The notes below the pieces were generated by a model. It was not told the origin of the DNA. It was given only the letters and a program-made list of their open reading frames with translations, and did not search any database. Source: Salinibius halmophilus (GTDB lineage: Bacteria > Pseudomonadota > Gammaproteobacteria > Pseudomonadales > Natronospirillaceae). From it: a stretch of 64,000 nucleotides of DNA. The position numbers and the translations under genes were made by a program. The stretch is from assembly GCF_003577475.1 (NCBI RefSeq), contig NZ_QPEP01000014.1, positions 51,221 to 115,220 of the forward strand. Reading direction: 5' to 3'. Numbering within the stretch: position 1 is the first letter of the stretch; every line of letters begins with the position of its first letter. This document shows, in pieces, positions 35,761-46,341 of the stretch.

Positions 35761-36743
35761 AAAAGTTAATAACGATTGCCGCTGCCATTTTTCTGAGCGG
35801 CTGTTTTGCTGCTGGTGAAGGGGCGCGAGGCGCCGGTGAAGTGTGGCAAAAAACCTTTGAAGACTGGAATAAAAATGCCCAGCGCTACACCCAGCTAGTG
35901 GGCATGCTATGCGGCGAGCCCAACGAAGACAACCTAACCAGAATGCGCAACGCCCATCGCGGCCTAGTCACCGCCTTCGCTCGCACGGATGGCCTCGACC
36001 TAATTCGCAGCCGCAGCAGCTACCCACCATTTCTTATTTTCCCTGATGCCGTTGATACCGTACCAGGCGAGGTAGAGGCCTACGTTGAGGCCGTGCGCAA
36101 TAGCCCAACCACACGACCTCGTGAGTATGGCGATACGCTATCAAGCATTACCGCCATGGAATATCTCATTTATGCCAATGACGACATCATTGAAGACCCA
36201 GCGCGCTGCGTGGCGTTAAAAAACATTGCCGACACCCATGCCCTGCAAACGCTAGATCACTCCGAAAAATGGACCCTAAGCATTCAGCGTGAACTATTAG
36301 AAGTCGCCAACCGTTCCGATGAAGAGTACTTCGCCTTGGCCATGGACGCGATTCGTGCGCAACTGCGCCTAGCTGATCGGTTTATGCGCGCCCCAATGCA
36401 AGCCGATGGCAGCGTCGCGCTAGACCGTGCCGTAACGCCTTGGATGCAAAGCTATGCGCACATTCAATTCCTACAACCCCTAGAAGCCTCGCGGTTAATC
36501 TTTGTGGTAGGCGGCCCACTAAAAACACTGCAAACAAACGATAACGCCGAACTGGGCAGCCAAGCCATGGCACTATACGAAGAAATGGCCGCTACCATCA
36601 TCAGCTTTGGTGACTATGACCAAATTGCCACCGACCCCGGCAAACTACAGGATATGTGGCGCCTAATTGAAGTGCGTGAGGAGCTTTATGAACTCATGGA
36701 CGGCCCAATCGCGCGGGCATTAGAAGGGGTTTATAGCCGGTAG
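35757..36743 (+). CDS. Imelysin-like (M75) lipoprotein
   Basis: 328 residues with a lipoprotein signal (lipobox FLSGC, C16). Two related helical halves resemble imelysin-type proteins, which are linked to iron uptake. The segment ITAMEYLIYANDD corresponds to the family GxHxxEYL motif, but the histidine is not present, so metal binding may be lost or altered. Coupled by ATGA to the gamma-carbonic anhydrase gene. Confidence 0.7.
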   Translation: MKKLITIAAAIFLSGCFAAGEGARGAGEVWQKTFEDWNKNAQRYTQLVGMLCGEPNEDNLTRMRNAHRGLVTAFARTDGLDLIRSRSSYPPFLIFPDAVDTVPGEVEAYVEAVRNSPTTRPREYGDTLSSITAMEYLIYANDDIIEDPARCVALKNIADTHALQTLDHSEKWTLSIQRELLEVANRSDEEYFALAMDAIRAQLRLADRFMRAPMQADGSVALDRAVTPWMQSYAHIQFLQPLEASRLIFVVGGPLKTLQTNDNAELGSQAMALYEEMAATIISFGDYDQIATDPGKLQDMWRLIEVREELYELMDGPIARALEGVYSR

Positions 36744-36931
36744 ATACGAAACATTGTAAACACTCTTAATCGGCGCTGCTTCACCACCGGGGGTGGCGCA
36801 AAACAAGCTAAGGACAAACCAAATTTTCCATGCAACGCCGCCGGTACTCAATCATCGACTTGTTGGCAAAAATCCGTATCGTTATGGTGGTCACCAAATG
36901 AACGCGTGACACCTAATCAAGGAGTATTGGA

Positions 36932-37684
36932 ATGTTGTCGGTACAAGGTCTGTGTAAGACATTTCAGGAAAAACAAAAACAGCGCTGGAAAACAATTACA
37001 GTCGCTAAGCCAGTGCTCAACAATGTTGAGTTAACCGCCAAAAGCGGTCGCACATTAGCAGTTCTGGGCGCCAACGGTGCAGGCAAAACCACTACCCTGC
37101 GCTGTATTGCGGGCATGTTGAGCTTCGAGGCTGGCGATATCAGCATGAATGGGTTGACCGCCAAGAGCGGTGCATCTTGGCGCCAGCAAATTGGCTACCT
37201 TGCGGGCACTACGCGCCTTTACCCCCGCCTCACTGTTGCTGAAAACCTGCACTACTTCGGCACCTTGTATGGCATGGATAAAACCAGCATCCAGCAGCGA
37301 ATTGAGCAACTCGACCAGCAACTGGAGCTTGGGAAAGCACTCAATACTCGCGTTGATGCCTGCTCAACCGGCATGCATCAAAAAGGCAATATTGCACGCA
37401 CCTTGCTGCACGATCCGCAACTACTGATTTTGGACGAACCAACCTCTGGGCTAGATATTATGGCGTCGACCCGCATGCTTGAAGTAGTAAAACGCCAGCG
37501 TGATGCCGATCGCACCATTTTATTGTCCACGCACCATATGCACGAGGTTGCCGAACTGGCTGACGACGTTGCCATCATTGCCAAGGGCAAGGTGGCGTTC
37601 AACGGCCCAGTTCAGCACCTTGGCCAGCATGCAGAAGACATTCATCAATCCGTTACCAAGATTATCCAAGGAGTTGGCGTATGA
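36932..37684 (+). CDS. ABC-2 exporter ATP-binding protein (NatA-like)
   Basis: 250 residues. Walker A GANGAGKTT near residue 50, degenerate signature CSTGMHQKGN instead of LSGGQ, Walker B LLILDEPTSGLD and the switch His in LSTHHMHEV. NatA-type ATPases power export of sodium or unknown small substrates. AAGGAG precedes the ATG. It overlaps the permease gene by 4 bp. Confidence 0.9.
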   Translation: MLSVQGLCKTFQEKQKQRWKTITVAKPVLNNVELTAKSGRTLAVLGANGAGKTTTLRCIAGMLSFEAGDISMNGLTAKSGASWRQQIGYLAGTTRLYPRLTVAENLHYFGTLYGMDKTSIQQRIEQLDQQLELGKALNTRVDACSTGMHQKGNIARTLLHDPQLLILDEPTSGLDIMASTRMLEVVKRQRDADRTILLSTHHMHEVAELADDVAIIAKGKVAFNGPVQHLGQHAEDIHQSVTKIIQGVGV

Positions 37685-38799
37685 TGACCATATTTTGGAA
37701 AGAATGGCGCGACATTCTGCGTGATCGCAAAACACTGATTTCGCTGATCGTACTGCCGCTGCTGCTCACCCCTGTCATCATGGCCGTAGCCATTGGTGTC
37801 GGCTATTTGGCTTCGGAAAAGTCCGCCGCTGAGCGTTATACCTATACTTGGACAAGTGAACCGATTAGCGAGTTTGAGGCGCAACTGCAAGCCAGTGAGT
37901 ACTTCTCTCCTACCGATGCCGTTGCCGATGTTGAATTATCGGGTAGCGGCACTGAATTAACTGCCGCTTTCGATACCGGTGACTTACAAAGCGCGCTTGG
38001 GCGGCGGTTATACGACCTGGTTGATGACCTCAACCTCCAATATGCCAACAACACACTTGCCGAATTTAATCTGAGTTTGGCCGACCTAGAGCCTTGGTCG
38101 ATGAGTGATCGTGACATCAGTGGTGCGAGCGAAGTCGAAACCTTTTCAAGTTCCATTATCGGGCTAATTTTGCCAATGCTGCTAATGGTCTCAGTGTTGG
38201 CAACGTCCATGAGCCTAGCGGGTGATTTGGTAGCAGGTGAGCGCGAGCGTAACACTCTAGAAACCTTGCTGGCCTCGCCGGCGCCTGCCAGCCAAGTTCT
38301 GTTGGGAAAATGGTTAATGCTGTCCTCGGCGGGCATTATGTCGGCGTTATTAATGATGGGGTCGCTAAGTTTATTTCTTATCCCTGCACAACTATTTGCT
38401 TCTGGTGACATCGCCGACGCCTTCTCAGCTTGGTCGCCTGCTTTGCTTGCGAACACCTTGCTGCTGGCCATTCCAATTGCCATCTTAATTGCCGGCGCCT
38501 TGTTAACCATAACGCGCTCGGCAAAAAGCTTTAAAGAAGCACAGTCGCAAGCCAGCCTGGTTTTTATCTTAATCTATATCCCCATCATTTTTTCGATGCA
38601 GGGCATTCTTGACCCAACGCTGTTAGTACTAGCGATTCCTATTGTTAACTACCCAGTAACAATTCAAACCCTAGCCGCCGGCGACCTTATTTGGTGGATG
38701 CCATTGGTAGCCGTACTCAGCAACTTGGTCGTCGCCCTAGCCGTTGGCTTAATTTACGCTGCCAAAGTCAACGCCGACGAACTATTAAACGGCAGCTAA
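37681..38799 (+). CDS. ABC-2 type permease (NatB-like)
   Basis: 372 residues. One N-terminal helix (LISLIVLPLLLTPVIMAVAIGVGYLA), a long extracytoplasmic domain (about 45-155), then five to six helices with the ABC-2 motif AGERERNTLETLLASPAP near residue 185. Partner of the NatA-like ATPase. Substrate unknown. Confidence 0.9.
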   Translation: MMTIFWKEWRDILRDRKTLISLIVLPLLLTPVIMAVAIGVGYLASEKSAAERYTYTWTSEPISEFEAQLQASEYFSPTDAVADVELSGSGTELTAAFDTGDLQSALGRRLYDLVDDLNLQYANNTLAEFNLSLADLEPWSMSDRDISGASEVETFSSSIIGLILPMLLMVSVLATSMSLAGDLVAGERERNTLETLLASPAPASQVLLGKWLMLSSAGIMSALLMMGSLSLFLIPAQLFASGDIADAFSAWSPALLANTLLLAIPIAILIAGALLTITRSAKSFKEAQSQASLVFILIYIPIIFSMQGILDPTLLVLAIPIVNYPVTIQTLAAGDLIWWMPLVAVLSNLVVALAVGLIYAAKVNADELLNGS

Positions 38800-38806
38800 A
38801 CGTTAC

Positions 38807-38829
38807 ATGGCCGGCTTGTACCCGGCCAT
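38807..38829. terminator. Hairpin after the ABC permease gene, possible terminator
   Basis: ATGGCCGG and CCGGCCAT pair around CTTGTAC. There is no T tract, so it may be a processing hairpin or a weak terminator. Confidence 0.35.
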
Positions 38830-38926
38830 ATCCCAACTACAGAAACGCACGATCTCGCCGATACACTTTCTCACACAAAAATACTATTACTTACAAAAAG
38901 TAAAATTGAATAGGTGAGGTCGTCGA

Positions 38927-40783
38927 ATGCGAAGTATTGCCCACAAGATTAGCATTGCCATTGTTCTGGTCATTGCCCTACTCACTACAGCCCTCACTTG
39001 GATGGCTGCAAATCGGCAGCAACAAACCCTAGTGCAAAATACCGAGCAGCAACTTGATGCGGTTATTTCCGGTGCGGCAGTGATCATGAGCGACTGGATC
39101 AATACGCAAAAACAACAAGTGGAAGCACTCGCCGCACAACACCGCCCCGCTCTGGGTAACCAGCTACTGGCGCTCACTAGCCAATCGCTTAATGCCACGT
39201 TCGTTTATGTGGCTGAAACGAGTAACCGAGATATTGCTCAGTTCCCAGCAGGGTTAATTCCAGCCGGTTTTGATGCCAGCACTCGCCCTTGGTTCGTCCA
39301 AGCCAGCCAAGCCAACACAGCCATTATGACGCCGCCGTATATCGACCTAAATAGTAATAAGTTGGTAGTAACCTTTGCCGCGGCCGGTCGTGAAAACGGG
39401 CGAGTTGCTAGAGTGGCAGGGATCGACCTATCCATTGATGCCATTGTGCAGCAAGTGCTCGACTTACCGCTGCCAAGTGAAGGTTATGTGTTACTTCTCG
39501 ATGAGCAAGCCAACATTTTGGCCAGTGCCGATCAGCGGTTAATTGGTGAGAACCTTAGCCAGTTAATTCCCAACGGGCGCTCTGCAGCCTTGCAACGCGT
39601 GCAATACAACAACACCCCATACCTAATTAAAAATGAGCCCATTGGCACTACCGGCCTACAGCTGGCATTACTCACCAATGCCCAACAGGCCATCGACACA
39701 CCGGTAAAACAAGCCGTGCAAACCCTAGTAATCATTAGTGTGTTTGGGTTAATAGCCAGCGCCGTTGTTGCATTTATTGTTGTGCGCCAGCTGTTAAAAC
39801 CATTAAACCAACTGACTCAAGCATTGCAGTCCGCCTCAAAAGCCGATGGCGATCTTACCAACCGCATTCCGGTTACGAGCAACGACGAAACGGGTGTACT
39901 GTCGGAAAGCTTTAACCAATTTGTCGCCTCGGTGCAGCAGCTGGTGATAAAAGCCAAAGCCTCTACCGAAGAGCTGATTGACGTTGCAACTGCGCTTGAG
40001 CAGTCCGCCACAGACAACAATGGACAAATTCAAGCCCAGCAAAGCGAAATTCTGCAAATTGCCACGGCATTAGAGGAAATCACCGCAACCGCTGGCGAAG
40101 TTGCCGATTCGGCGGCTAATGCTGCCGACTCAGCCAAGCGCTCAGCCGATGCCACCAGTAAAGCAAACCAACACGCGCTCGATAGCGGCGACAGCATGCA
40201 AGCATTGATGTCAGAGTTGAATCAAACGGCGGAAGTCATCACGACCCTAGAAACCGAAGCAGATAGCATTGGTTCTATTTTGAGCACCATTCAAGAAATT
40301 GCCGAGCAAACGAACCTATTAGCCCTTAATGCTGCCATTGAAGCAGCGCGGGCGGGCGATCAAGGTAGAGGTTTTGCCGTTGTTGCTGACGAGGTGCGAA
40401 GCTTATCGCTGCGCACTCACGATGCAACAGGCGAGATTCAAGGCAAAATTGTTGCTCTACAACAGCAAACCCAAGATGCGGTGAACATCATGGAGCGCTC
40501 GGGTAGCGCAGCACAATTAACCAACGACAAGGTAGCAAAAGTAGGGGAATACCTAGCGACAGCCAACAATGAAGTACAAGCCATTAGCGCCTTAGCTCAA
40601 ACGATCTCAAGTGCTGCCAGTCAGCAACGAGAGGCAACAGAGGAAATAGGCCGAATCACCACCGCCGTAAGTGACGCCGCCGATCATATTGCTGGCAATG
40701 TGGCCAAAAACACGCACGATGCCTCGAGCATGGCAGCCACAGCCAAGGGGCTTAGCGCAACGATGGCACAGCTGATCGTTTAA
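38927..40783 (+). CDS. Methyl-accepting chemotaxis protein with Cache-type sensor
   Basis: 618 residues. Membrane helix at about 10-30, periplasmic double-Cache-like domain (about 35-260, containing [12 protein letters not shown]), second helix (about 265-285), HAMP, and a cytoplasmic signalling domain with the conserved hairpin tip [35 protein letters not shown]. Cache receptors often bind amino or organic acids. No methylation-site or tether pentapeptide was identified with certainty. Confidence 0.94.
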   Translation: MRSIAHKISIAIVLVIALLTTALTWMAANRQQQTLVQNTEQQLDAVISGAAVIMSDWINTQKQQVEALAAQHRPALGNQLLALTSQSLNATFVYVAETSNRDIAQFPAGLIPAGFDASTRPWFVQASQANTAIMTPPYIDLNSNKLVVTFAAAGRENGRVARVAGIDLSIDAIVQQVLDLPLPSEGYVLLLDEQANILASADQRLIGENLSQLIPNGRSAALQRVQYNNTPYLIKNEPIGTTGLQLALLTNAQQAIDTPVKQAVQTLVIISVFGLIASAVVAFIVVRQLLKPLNQLTQALQSASKADGDLTNRIPVTSNDETGVLSESFNQFVASVQQLVIKAKASTEELIDVATALEQSATDNNGQIQAQQSEILQIATALEEITATAGEVADSAANAADSAKRSADATSKANQHALDSGDSMQALMSELNQTAEVITTLETEADSIGSILSTIQEIAEQTNLLALNAAIEAARAGDQGRGFAVVADEVRSLSLRTHDATGEIQGKIVALQQQTQDAVNIMERSGSAAQLTNDKVAKVGEYLATANNEVQAISALAQTISSAASQQREATEEIGRITTAVSDAADHIAGNVAKNTHDASSMAATAKGLSATMAQLIV

Positions 40784-40787
40784 TAGA

Positions 40788-41126
40788 TCAAGCCCGCTGT
40801 TCGAGCATATCGAGCAGCCGTTGCTCTAGGGCGGAGAGGTCAAGCAAGCGATTGCGTACCACATCGAGCTTGCTGCGAATGGTGCGCCGCTGCGAGTCGT
40901 TTAAATCGCTTTGCAAATTCATTTCCGCCAATAACTTGGTTTCTTCCACGCTCAACCCCACAGCCTTGCACTGCTGCAAAAAATGCAGCTGTGCAACGGC
41001 TTTGGTTTGATAATCACGTCGGCCACTACCAGTGCGAACTTCGTTGCTCAGCAACCCAGCGCGCTCGTAGTACTGAATCGTCTCAATCGGGACACCAGAA
41101 AGCTTGGCCAGCGTTCCAATTTTCAT
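40788..41126 (-). CDS. MerR-family transcriptional regulator
   Basis: 112 residues. N-terminal winged helix (MKIGTLAKLSGVPIETIQYYERAGLL) and a dimerisation helix of the heavy-metal subgroup (LRFLQQCKAVGLS-like FLQQCKAVGLSVEE). The C-terminal metal-binding cysteines of ZntR/CueR type are absent. The ATG at 41126 has AAGGA upstream. No target operon with a long-spacer promoter was recognised next to it. Confidence 0.85.
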   Translation of the reverse strand: MKIGTLAKLSGVPIETIQYYERAGLLSNEVRTGSGRRDYQTKAVAQLHFLQQCKAVGLSVEETKLLAEMNLQSDLNDSQRRTIRSKLDVVRNRLLDLSALEQRLLDMLEQRA

Positions 41127-41327
41127 CCGATTTCCTTCTCTCAATATGGGTGATATTGGCAACCGCTTACTGCGGTCTAACTTATTAGTAACCTTGGCTT
41201 TAAAGCATCAGCGCGTCTATAGCAGCATGACTGATAATTAACGTTTAAGTGTTAAGGCAACTGCACAGCTAGGAATAACGCGGCGGCTTGGGTAATATGC
41301 AAGCACGATTACTGTTAAGGACGCACA

Positions 41328-42023
41328 GTGCAGTCAGCCGATTTAATTAAAAACGAAACGGATATAGAAACCGCGGAAGGCGTGCGCTTACCCTTGGTGC
41401 CTGCCGGTGTCGCAGTGCGCGGTTTAGCCTTTGCCCTCGACCTGTTGTTCCAAGGCGTATTGCTGTTTGCCGTTGGTATCGCTAGCGCCGCTGCAGGGCT
41501 AGCCGGTGGTGGTATCTTTCTGTTAATCCTGTTTTTGACCTGGTGGTTCTACGGTGTGTTCTTCGACATGCTGTTAAACGGCCAAACCTTGGGCAAAAAA
41601 ATTGTTGGCATTCGCACCATTCGCGATAACGGCTCGCCCATTACCCTAGATGCCTCAATTGTGCGCAATTTATTGCTAGCCGCCGATTTTCTGCCGTTTT
41701 TATGGATAGGTGGTTTGTTCAGCATGGTGCTCACCAAAAACAGCCGCCGCTTAGGTGACCTGGTTGCCGGCACTATAGTGATTTACCAACAAAAAGTTGT
41801 ACGCACTGAGCTGACTAACAGCCAGCAAGCCGCTCAGCTAGACCTGCCATTAACTGCCAGCGACCAACAAGCTCTGCTTAGCTTTGCTGAGCGATTTGAG
41901 CAGATTTCGCCAGGCCGTCAAGCCGAGTTAGCCAATATTCTAGCGCCGCACATTCAAAACCCAAGTGGCGAGCCGGCCCAGCAACTACGTGACTTAGGCG
42001 CTCGTATTGGAGGCAAGTCATGA
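41328..42023 (+). CDS. RDD-family membrane protein
   Basis: 231 residues, first gene of a six-gene operon. The RDD domain has the R-x-x-A-x-x-x-D pattern in VRGLAFALDLLFQG near residue 30 and three to four helices; GQTLGKKIVGIRTIRDNGSP is a family segment. The GTG start has AAGGA upstream. RDD proteins may be channels or transporters; the cluster function is not known. It overlaps the next gene by 4 bp. Confidence 0.85.
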   Translation: MQSADLIKNETDIETAEGVRLPLVPAGVAVRGLAFALDLLFQGVLLFAVGIASAAAGLAGGGIFLLILFLTWWFYGVFFDMLLNGQTLGKKIVGIRTIRDNGSPITLDASIVRNLLLAADFLPFLWIGGLFSMVLTKNSRRLGDLVAGTIVIYQQKVVRTELTNSQQAAQLDLPLTASDQQALLSFAERFEQISPGRQAELANILAPHIQNPSGEPAQQLRDLGARIGGKS

Positions 42024-42961
42024 AGCAGGCACAGTTTGAACAACTACATCGCAGCACCTGGCAAGCCCAGCAAGAAGCTGCGACCAAAAAACAACTACCC
42101 GCTAATTTTGGCCAGCAACACCGACAAATTTGCCAGCACTTAGCGCTGGCTCGTGCCCGCTACTATAGCTTGGCGCTGATTACCGAGCTTGAACAGCTGG
42201 TGCAACAGAGCCACCAAAGACTGTACCGCCAAAGTAGCCGCTGGTTTGCCCTAGTGCGCCTAGTATTTATTGAGTTTCCTCGCCAACTGCGAAGCGACTG
42301 GCGTTACTTTATGGTGTCGTTAATTGCCTTTATTGCCCCGGGTGCCATTGCTTGGCTGTTGCTCGACCTGGAGATTGTCAGCATCTACCAGCTTATTCCG
42401 GCGCAAATGGTGTCGGATATTGGTGCTATGTATAACCCAGAGGTGGAAAACATTGGTCGCGTTCGCCAGTCAGACACCGACATTTATATGTTTGGTTTCT
42501 ACATCTGGAACAATGTGGGCATCGCCCTGCGCTCATTTGCCTACGGCATCACGGGCGGCGTGGGCGCCTTATTTATCATGTTCAATAATGGCTTATTTAT
42601 TGGCTCGATTTTTCAGCACATTACCGTCGTTGGCTACCACACCACCTTCTGGCCATTTGTCATTGGCCACGGGTCGTTTGAGCTTACTGCCATTGTGATT
42701 GCCGGAGCAGCAGGCTTGCGCTTAGGTTGGGCATTAATTAGCCCGGGTCAGCTACCTCGCCTTGAGGCACTGAAACTAAGCGCCCAGAAAGCCATGGTGC
42801 TGATGTATGGCGTGATCTTTATGCTGCTTGTGGCGGCCTTTATCGAAGCCTTTTGGAGCTCGACCGCCAGCCTTGGGGTGTGGCCAAGAATAACCGTGGG
42901 TGCCATGTTATGGGCGTTAGTGATTGGTTGGTTAACCTTGGGAGGCCGTCGTGCAAATTGA
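42020..42961 (+). CDS. SpoIIM-like (stage II sporulation protein M/DUF95) membrane protein
   Basis: 313 residues. A soluble helical N-terminal region (about 1-85) precedes five membrane helices; NNVGIALRSFAYGITGGVGALFIMFNNGLFIGSIF and HGSFELTAIVIAGAAGLRLG are characteristic of SpoIIM/DUF95. This is not an endospore former; the family also occurs beside MoxR/DUF58 genes in Gram-negatives, as here. ATGA overlap upstream; the next gene starts inside its last codons. Confidence 0.87.
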   Translation: MKQAQFEQLHRSTWQAQQEAATKKQLPANFGQQHRQICQHLALARARYYSLALITELEQLVQQSHQRLYRQSSRWFALVRLVFIEFPRQLRSDWRYFMVSLIAFIAPGAIAWLLLDLEIVSIYQLIPAQMVSDIGAMYNPEVENIGRVRQSDTDIYMFGFYIWNNVGIALRSFAYGITGGVGALFIMFNNGLFIGSIFQHITVVGYHTTFWPFVIGHGSFELTAIVIAGAAGLRLGWALISPGQLPRLEALKLSAQKAMVLMYGVIFMLLVAAFIEAFWSSTASLGVWPRITVGAMLWALVIGWLTLGGRRAN

Positions 42962-44339
42962 GCAATTTCGCCTGGACGCCAAGCCCAGAACCGGCTGGCA
43001 GACCCTCGACCTTGGTGTGCAATTAGCCAAACAAAATTATTGGGCACTATTTCTGTGGTTTATGTTACCAGCGCTTGCGGTTGGCACCTTAGTGAGCTGG
43101 TTGTGGACACCCATGGCTGGCTACCTTGTGGCTTGGTGGCTCAAGCCCTTATGGGAGCGCCCCGGCATGCTTATTTTGTCGGAGCGAATTTTTAATGGCC
43201 ACACGCCAGCGCGCACAAGACTAAAATCTCTGCATAAGATATACGGCCAACAAATTTTTGCGTCATTGTTATGGCGACGCTTCTCGCCAACCCGCACTTT
43301 TGACATGCCGGTTATGCTGTTAGAAGGCCTTAAAGGAAAACGCCGCAGTCAGCGCCTGCGCCAACTACACGGCAATGTTTTTGGCCAAAGTGCATGGTGG
43401 TTGCTACTACTGGTAAACCTAGAGTTTGCAGTCATGATTGCAGCTTCATCGGCCGTTTGGTTGCTGCTGCCGCAAGGCTTGCAACCCGACTTCGATTTGT
43501 ATTTTGTTCTCACTGATCAATATGAAATGCTGTCATCTTTTGCCTTCTTGGTTGCCGCTGGACTCATTGCGCCATTCTTCATTGCTGGCGGCTTTGCTTT
43601 GTATATTCAACAGCGCATTCACCTAGACTGCTGGGATGTGCAAATTGCCTTTAGCCGCATGGCGAACCGTGCCAAAGCTCGCAATGCGACAACGTTATCC
43701 GCACTATTCTTGGCCGGTGCCTTGTTGATGCCTACCCAAGACAGCCACGCCACCGAGCTTAGCGAAGCTAAAGATGTGGTAGAACAAGTGCTGGAGAGTG
43801 ATGAATTTACCAGCACTCAAACCTTTTGGTACCCAGACTTTAGCCGCCTTGGCATCGACATTTTGGATTGGTTTGAATTCAACGACCAATCCAATACCGA
43901 CTTGCCAAATTTAAGCGGCTTAGCTTTGGTGGTAGAAATACTGCTGTGGCTAGTACTGGCAGCACTGATTATTTGGGCCGGCTACTGGCTGTTGAAAAAA
44001 ATACCTTATGGTAAGCGCCGACAGCTAGCCAAAGCACAAGTAAACCAAACGGCCAGCACCTGGCATCAGTTTGATTGGCCAGCACTAAGAGCTGGTGGCA
44101 ACCCACGAGCATTGTTACAAGCTCTGCGACTACTGGCCAACCAAAACCTACAAGCCAACGTGCCGCTTAGTCACTGCTTAACTGAAACCGAGCTCGCTAA
44201 ACATGGTATCGACAAGGCGCAACAGTTTTGGCTCACCGAGCTCGCCAAACAAATTGAGCAGGTTGCCTGGGCGCAGCAAATGAGCGAGCAGCAGGCGATT
44301 GATAATTTACTGCAGCACAGCCCTTGGGAGGTTAAATAA
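42951..44339 (+). CDS. Multi-pass membrane protein with DUF4129-like C-terminal region
   Basis: 462 residues. Four to five helices in the first 260 residues, a periplasmic segment (about 270-320), one more helix (LVVEILLWLVLAALIIWAGYWLL) and a cytoplasmic helical tail with the DUF4129-like pattern LLQALRLLANQNLQANV ... LTETELAKHG. The GTG start lies 11 bp inside the SpoIIM-like gene. This placement before DUF4350 supports a common membrane complex. Confidence 0.7.
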   Translation: MQIEQFRLDAKPRTGWQTLDLGVQLAKQNYWALFLWFMLPALAVGTLVSWLWTPMAGYLVAWWLKPLWERPGMLILSERIFNGHTPARTRLKSLHKIYGQQIFASLLWRRFSPTRTFDMPVMLLEGLKGKRRSQRLRQLHGNVFGQSAWWLLLLVNLEFAVMIAASSAVWLLLPQGLQPDFDLYFVLTDQYEMLSSFAFLVAAGLIAPFFIAGGFALYIQQRIHLDCWDVQIAFSRMANRAKARNATTLSALFLAGALLMPTQDSHATELSEAKDVVEQVLESDEFTSTQTFWYPDFSRLGIDILDWFEFNDQSNTDLPNLSGLALVVEILLWLVLAALIIWAGYWLLKKIPYGKRRQLAKAQVNQTASTWHQFDWPALRAGGNPRALLQALRLLANQNLQANVPLSHCLTETELAKHGIDKAQQFWLTELAKQIEQVAWAQQMSEQQAIDNLLQHSPWEVK

Positions 44340-45412
44340 TGAAACGTTTAACCTGGTGGCAGTGGGCATTGATCGGCGTTACCTTGGCTTTGTTGGCATT
44401 TTTTGCCTTGGTGCCAGAGTGGAAAAAACAAACCATCGACACTGGCTTTAGTGACGCAGCGCTGCGGAACCCGTTTTTGGCCACCCAGCGCCTAGCCGAA
44501 CAAAGCAATGGCAGTTTTTATGTAACCCGTGAGCTAAAAATAACTGACGACGTGCTCGACCAGTACAACACGCTGGTACTGCAAAACACCTACGCCATGC
44601 TCAACCAGCGGCAAGTAGAAACCCTAACCACCTGGCTGCACCAGGGCGGGCGACTCATTATCTCCGGCTACACCCCCGACCTCAATGCACGAGCGGTAAA
44701 CGACGAACTGTTTGCCCACCTCAACATTGAAGTATTGGCAGCCAATGATGAGATGACTGAAGATGTGCTAGCAGGCTTTTTGTTTAGCGAGCAATGCGGC
44801 GGCAATTATTCCGACGATGACATGCTCTACGTGGACGACTATGCCCTGCTGATGGATTTTTACTCCAACACCCGATACTACTCGATCAAGCGCGATCAAA
44901 CCGCACACGCTTTGGTGCGCACCTATGGTGCTGGCGACGTGGTGATGATGCCTGACCTAATGCCGTTTAGTAACTTCAACATTCTCTGCGCCGACCACGC
45001 CGAAGCTGTATGGGCACTATTTAACGACCGCAACACATTGTGGATTTGGGCAGCCCCGGCGAGCAACTGGCTGAAAACACTGGTAAACGCCCTACCAATC
45101 ACCACAACTATAACCTTACTCACTTTATTATTGTGGCTGTGGCGGCGCGCTGCACGGGTTGGCCCGGCACGCCAGCTCGCTACACCAGAGCGTCCAGCCA
45201 TTACCCAGCACCACAGTGCCTTAGCAACCAAGTTATGGCAGCAGGGTGATAAAGAAGCTTTTGCCGAGTTAATTGGCCCGCTGATGCGTTATGTCAAACG
45301 CACACTTAGCCACGACGATTACCAAACTTTGCAGCCTTACAGTACCCCGCAAAACGACGGCGAGCTGTTAACGCTATACAAACGATTACAACAACTAGGA
45401 GTGTTGCGATGA
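44339..45412 (+). CDS. DUF4350 domain protein
   Basis: 357 residues. N-terminal helix (WALIGVTLALLAFFALVP), a DUF4350 domain (about 30-240; NTYAMLNQRQVETLTTWLHQGGRLIISGY is a ThuA-like beta-alpha segment), a second helix near 255-275 (ALPITTTITLLTLLLWLW) and a cytoplasmic tail. Function unknown; family members sit in MoxR-DUF58 clusters. It overlaps both neighbours by 1-4 bp. Confidence 0.82.
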   Translation: MKRLTWWQWALIGVTLALLAFFALVPEWKKQTIDTGFSDAALRNPFLATQRLAEQSNGSFYVTRELKITDDVLDQYNTLVLQNTYAMLNQRQVETLTTWLHQGGRLIISGYTPDLNARAVNDELFAHLNIEVLAANDEMTEDVLAGFLFSEQCGGNYSDDDMLYVDDYALLMDFYSNTRYYSIKRDQTAHALVRTYGAGDVVMMPDLMPFSNFNILCADHAEAVWALFNDRNTLWIWAAPASNWLKTLVNALPITTTITLLTLLLWLWRRAARVGPARQLATPERPAITQHHSALATKLWQQGDKEAFAELIGPLMRYVKRTLSHDDYQTLQPYSTPQNDGELLTLYKRLQQLGVLR

Positions 45413-46341
45413 CCCAGCACACACAATTAGCAGCCCTGCGAGCGCAGCTGCAAAATGTATTTATCGGCCAGGAAGCCGTAGTGGAGCAAACCCTGGTGTG
45501 CTTATTGGCCAATGGCCACATGCTACTCGAAGGCGTGCCGGGACTTGGCAAAACCTTGTTAGTGCGAGCGCTATCGAAGTCGATGTCGTTAAAACCTGGC
45601 CGCATCCAATTTACCCCAGACCTACTGCCCAGTGACGTAACCGGCCATACCCTCTACGACATGGGGGCCAGCAAGTTTGTGACACGCCCAGGGCCGGTGT
45701 TCTGCAACCTATTACTGGCAGATGAAATCAACCGAGCACCAGCCAAAACTCAGGCAGCGTTGCTGGAAGTCATGCAAGAACGGCAAGTCACCATTGAAGG
45801 GCGCGTTTACCCGCTGGAAGGCAGCTTTATGGTCATTGCCACCCAAAACCCCATTGAACAAGATGGCACCTACCCGCTGCCAGAAGCCGAACTTGACCGC
45901 TTTTTACTAAAGGCCAACATCGACTACCCAGACCATGCCAGCGAACTGGCATTGGCCCAAGGTAAAGCCGAGCCGAACCTAACAGAACTAAAAGCCGTGG
46001 TAGACCAAGCAACCGTCAGCGAATTACAGGCGGCCTGCAGTGCCATTACCATCGACGACAAGCTCGCCACTTATGCGGTAGACATCGTTCGGGCCACGCG
46101 CTCGCATGCAGCACTCATGGTGGGTGCCGGCCCACGTGCCAGCATTAACTTGGTGAAAGCTGCCAAAGCACGCGCCATGCTGCACGGCCGCGATTATGTC
46201 ACCCCAGACGACATTAAAATTCTTGCACCGGCCGTGTTACGCCACCGCGTGCGCGTTGCACCAGAATACGAGTTTGACGGCCAAGACGCCGATCAAGTAG
46301 TTGCCCAATTAATTAGCCAGCAGCACGCGCCAACGCCATGA
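45409..46341 (+). CDS. MoxR-family AAA+ ATPase
   Basis: 310 residues. Walker A GVPGLGKTLL near residue 42, Walker B LLADEINRAPAKTQAALLEVM, sensor 1 ATQNPIEQDGTYPLPEAELDRF. MoxR ATPases act as chaperones that insert metal or mature partner proteins, working with DUF58 or VWA proteins. Placement directly before a DUF58 gene (4-bp overlap) is the classical pairing. Confidence 0.94.
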   Translation: MTQHTQLAALRAQLQNVFIGQEAVVEQTLVCLLANGHMLLEGVPGLGKTLLVRALSKSMSLKPGRIQFTPDLLPSDVTGHTLYDMGASKFVTRPGPVFCNLLLADEINRAPAKTQAALLEVMQERQVTIEGRVYPLEGSFMVIATQNPIEQDGTYPLPEAELDRFLLKANIDYPDHASELALAQGKAEPNLTELKAVVDQATVSELQAACSAITIDDKLATYAVDIVRATRSHAALMVGAGPRASINLVKAAKARAMLHGRDYVTPDDIKILAPAVLRHRVRVAPEYEFDGQDADQVVAQLISQQHAPTP

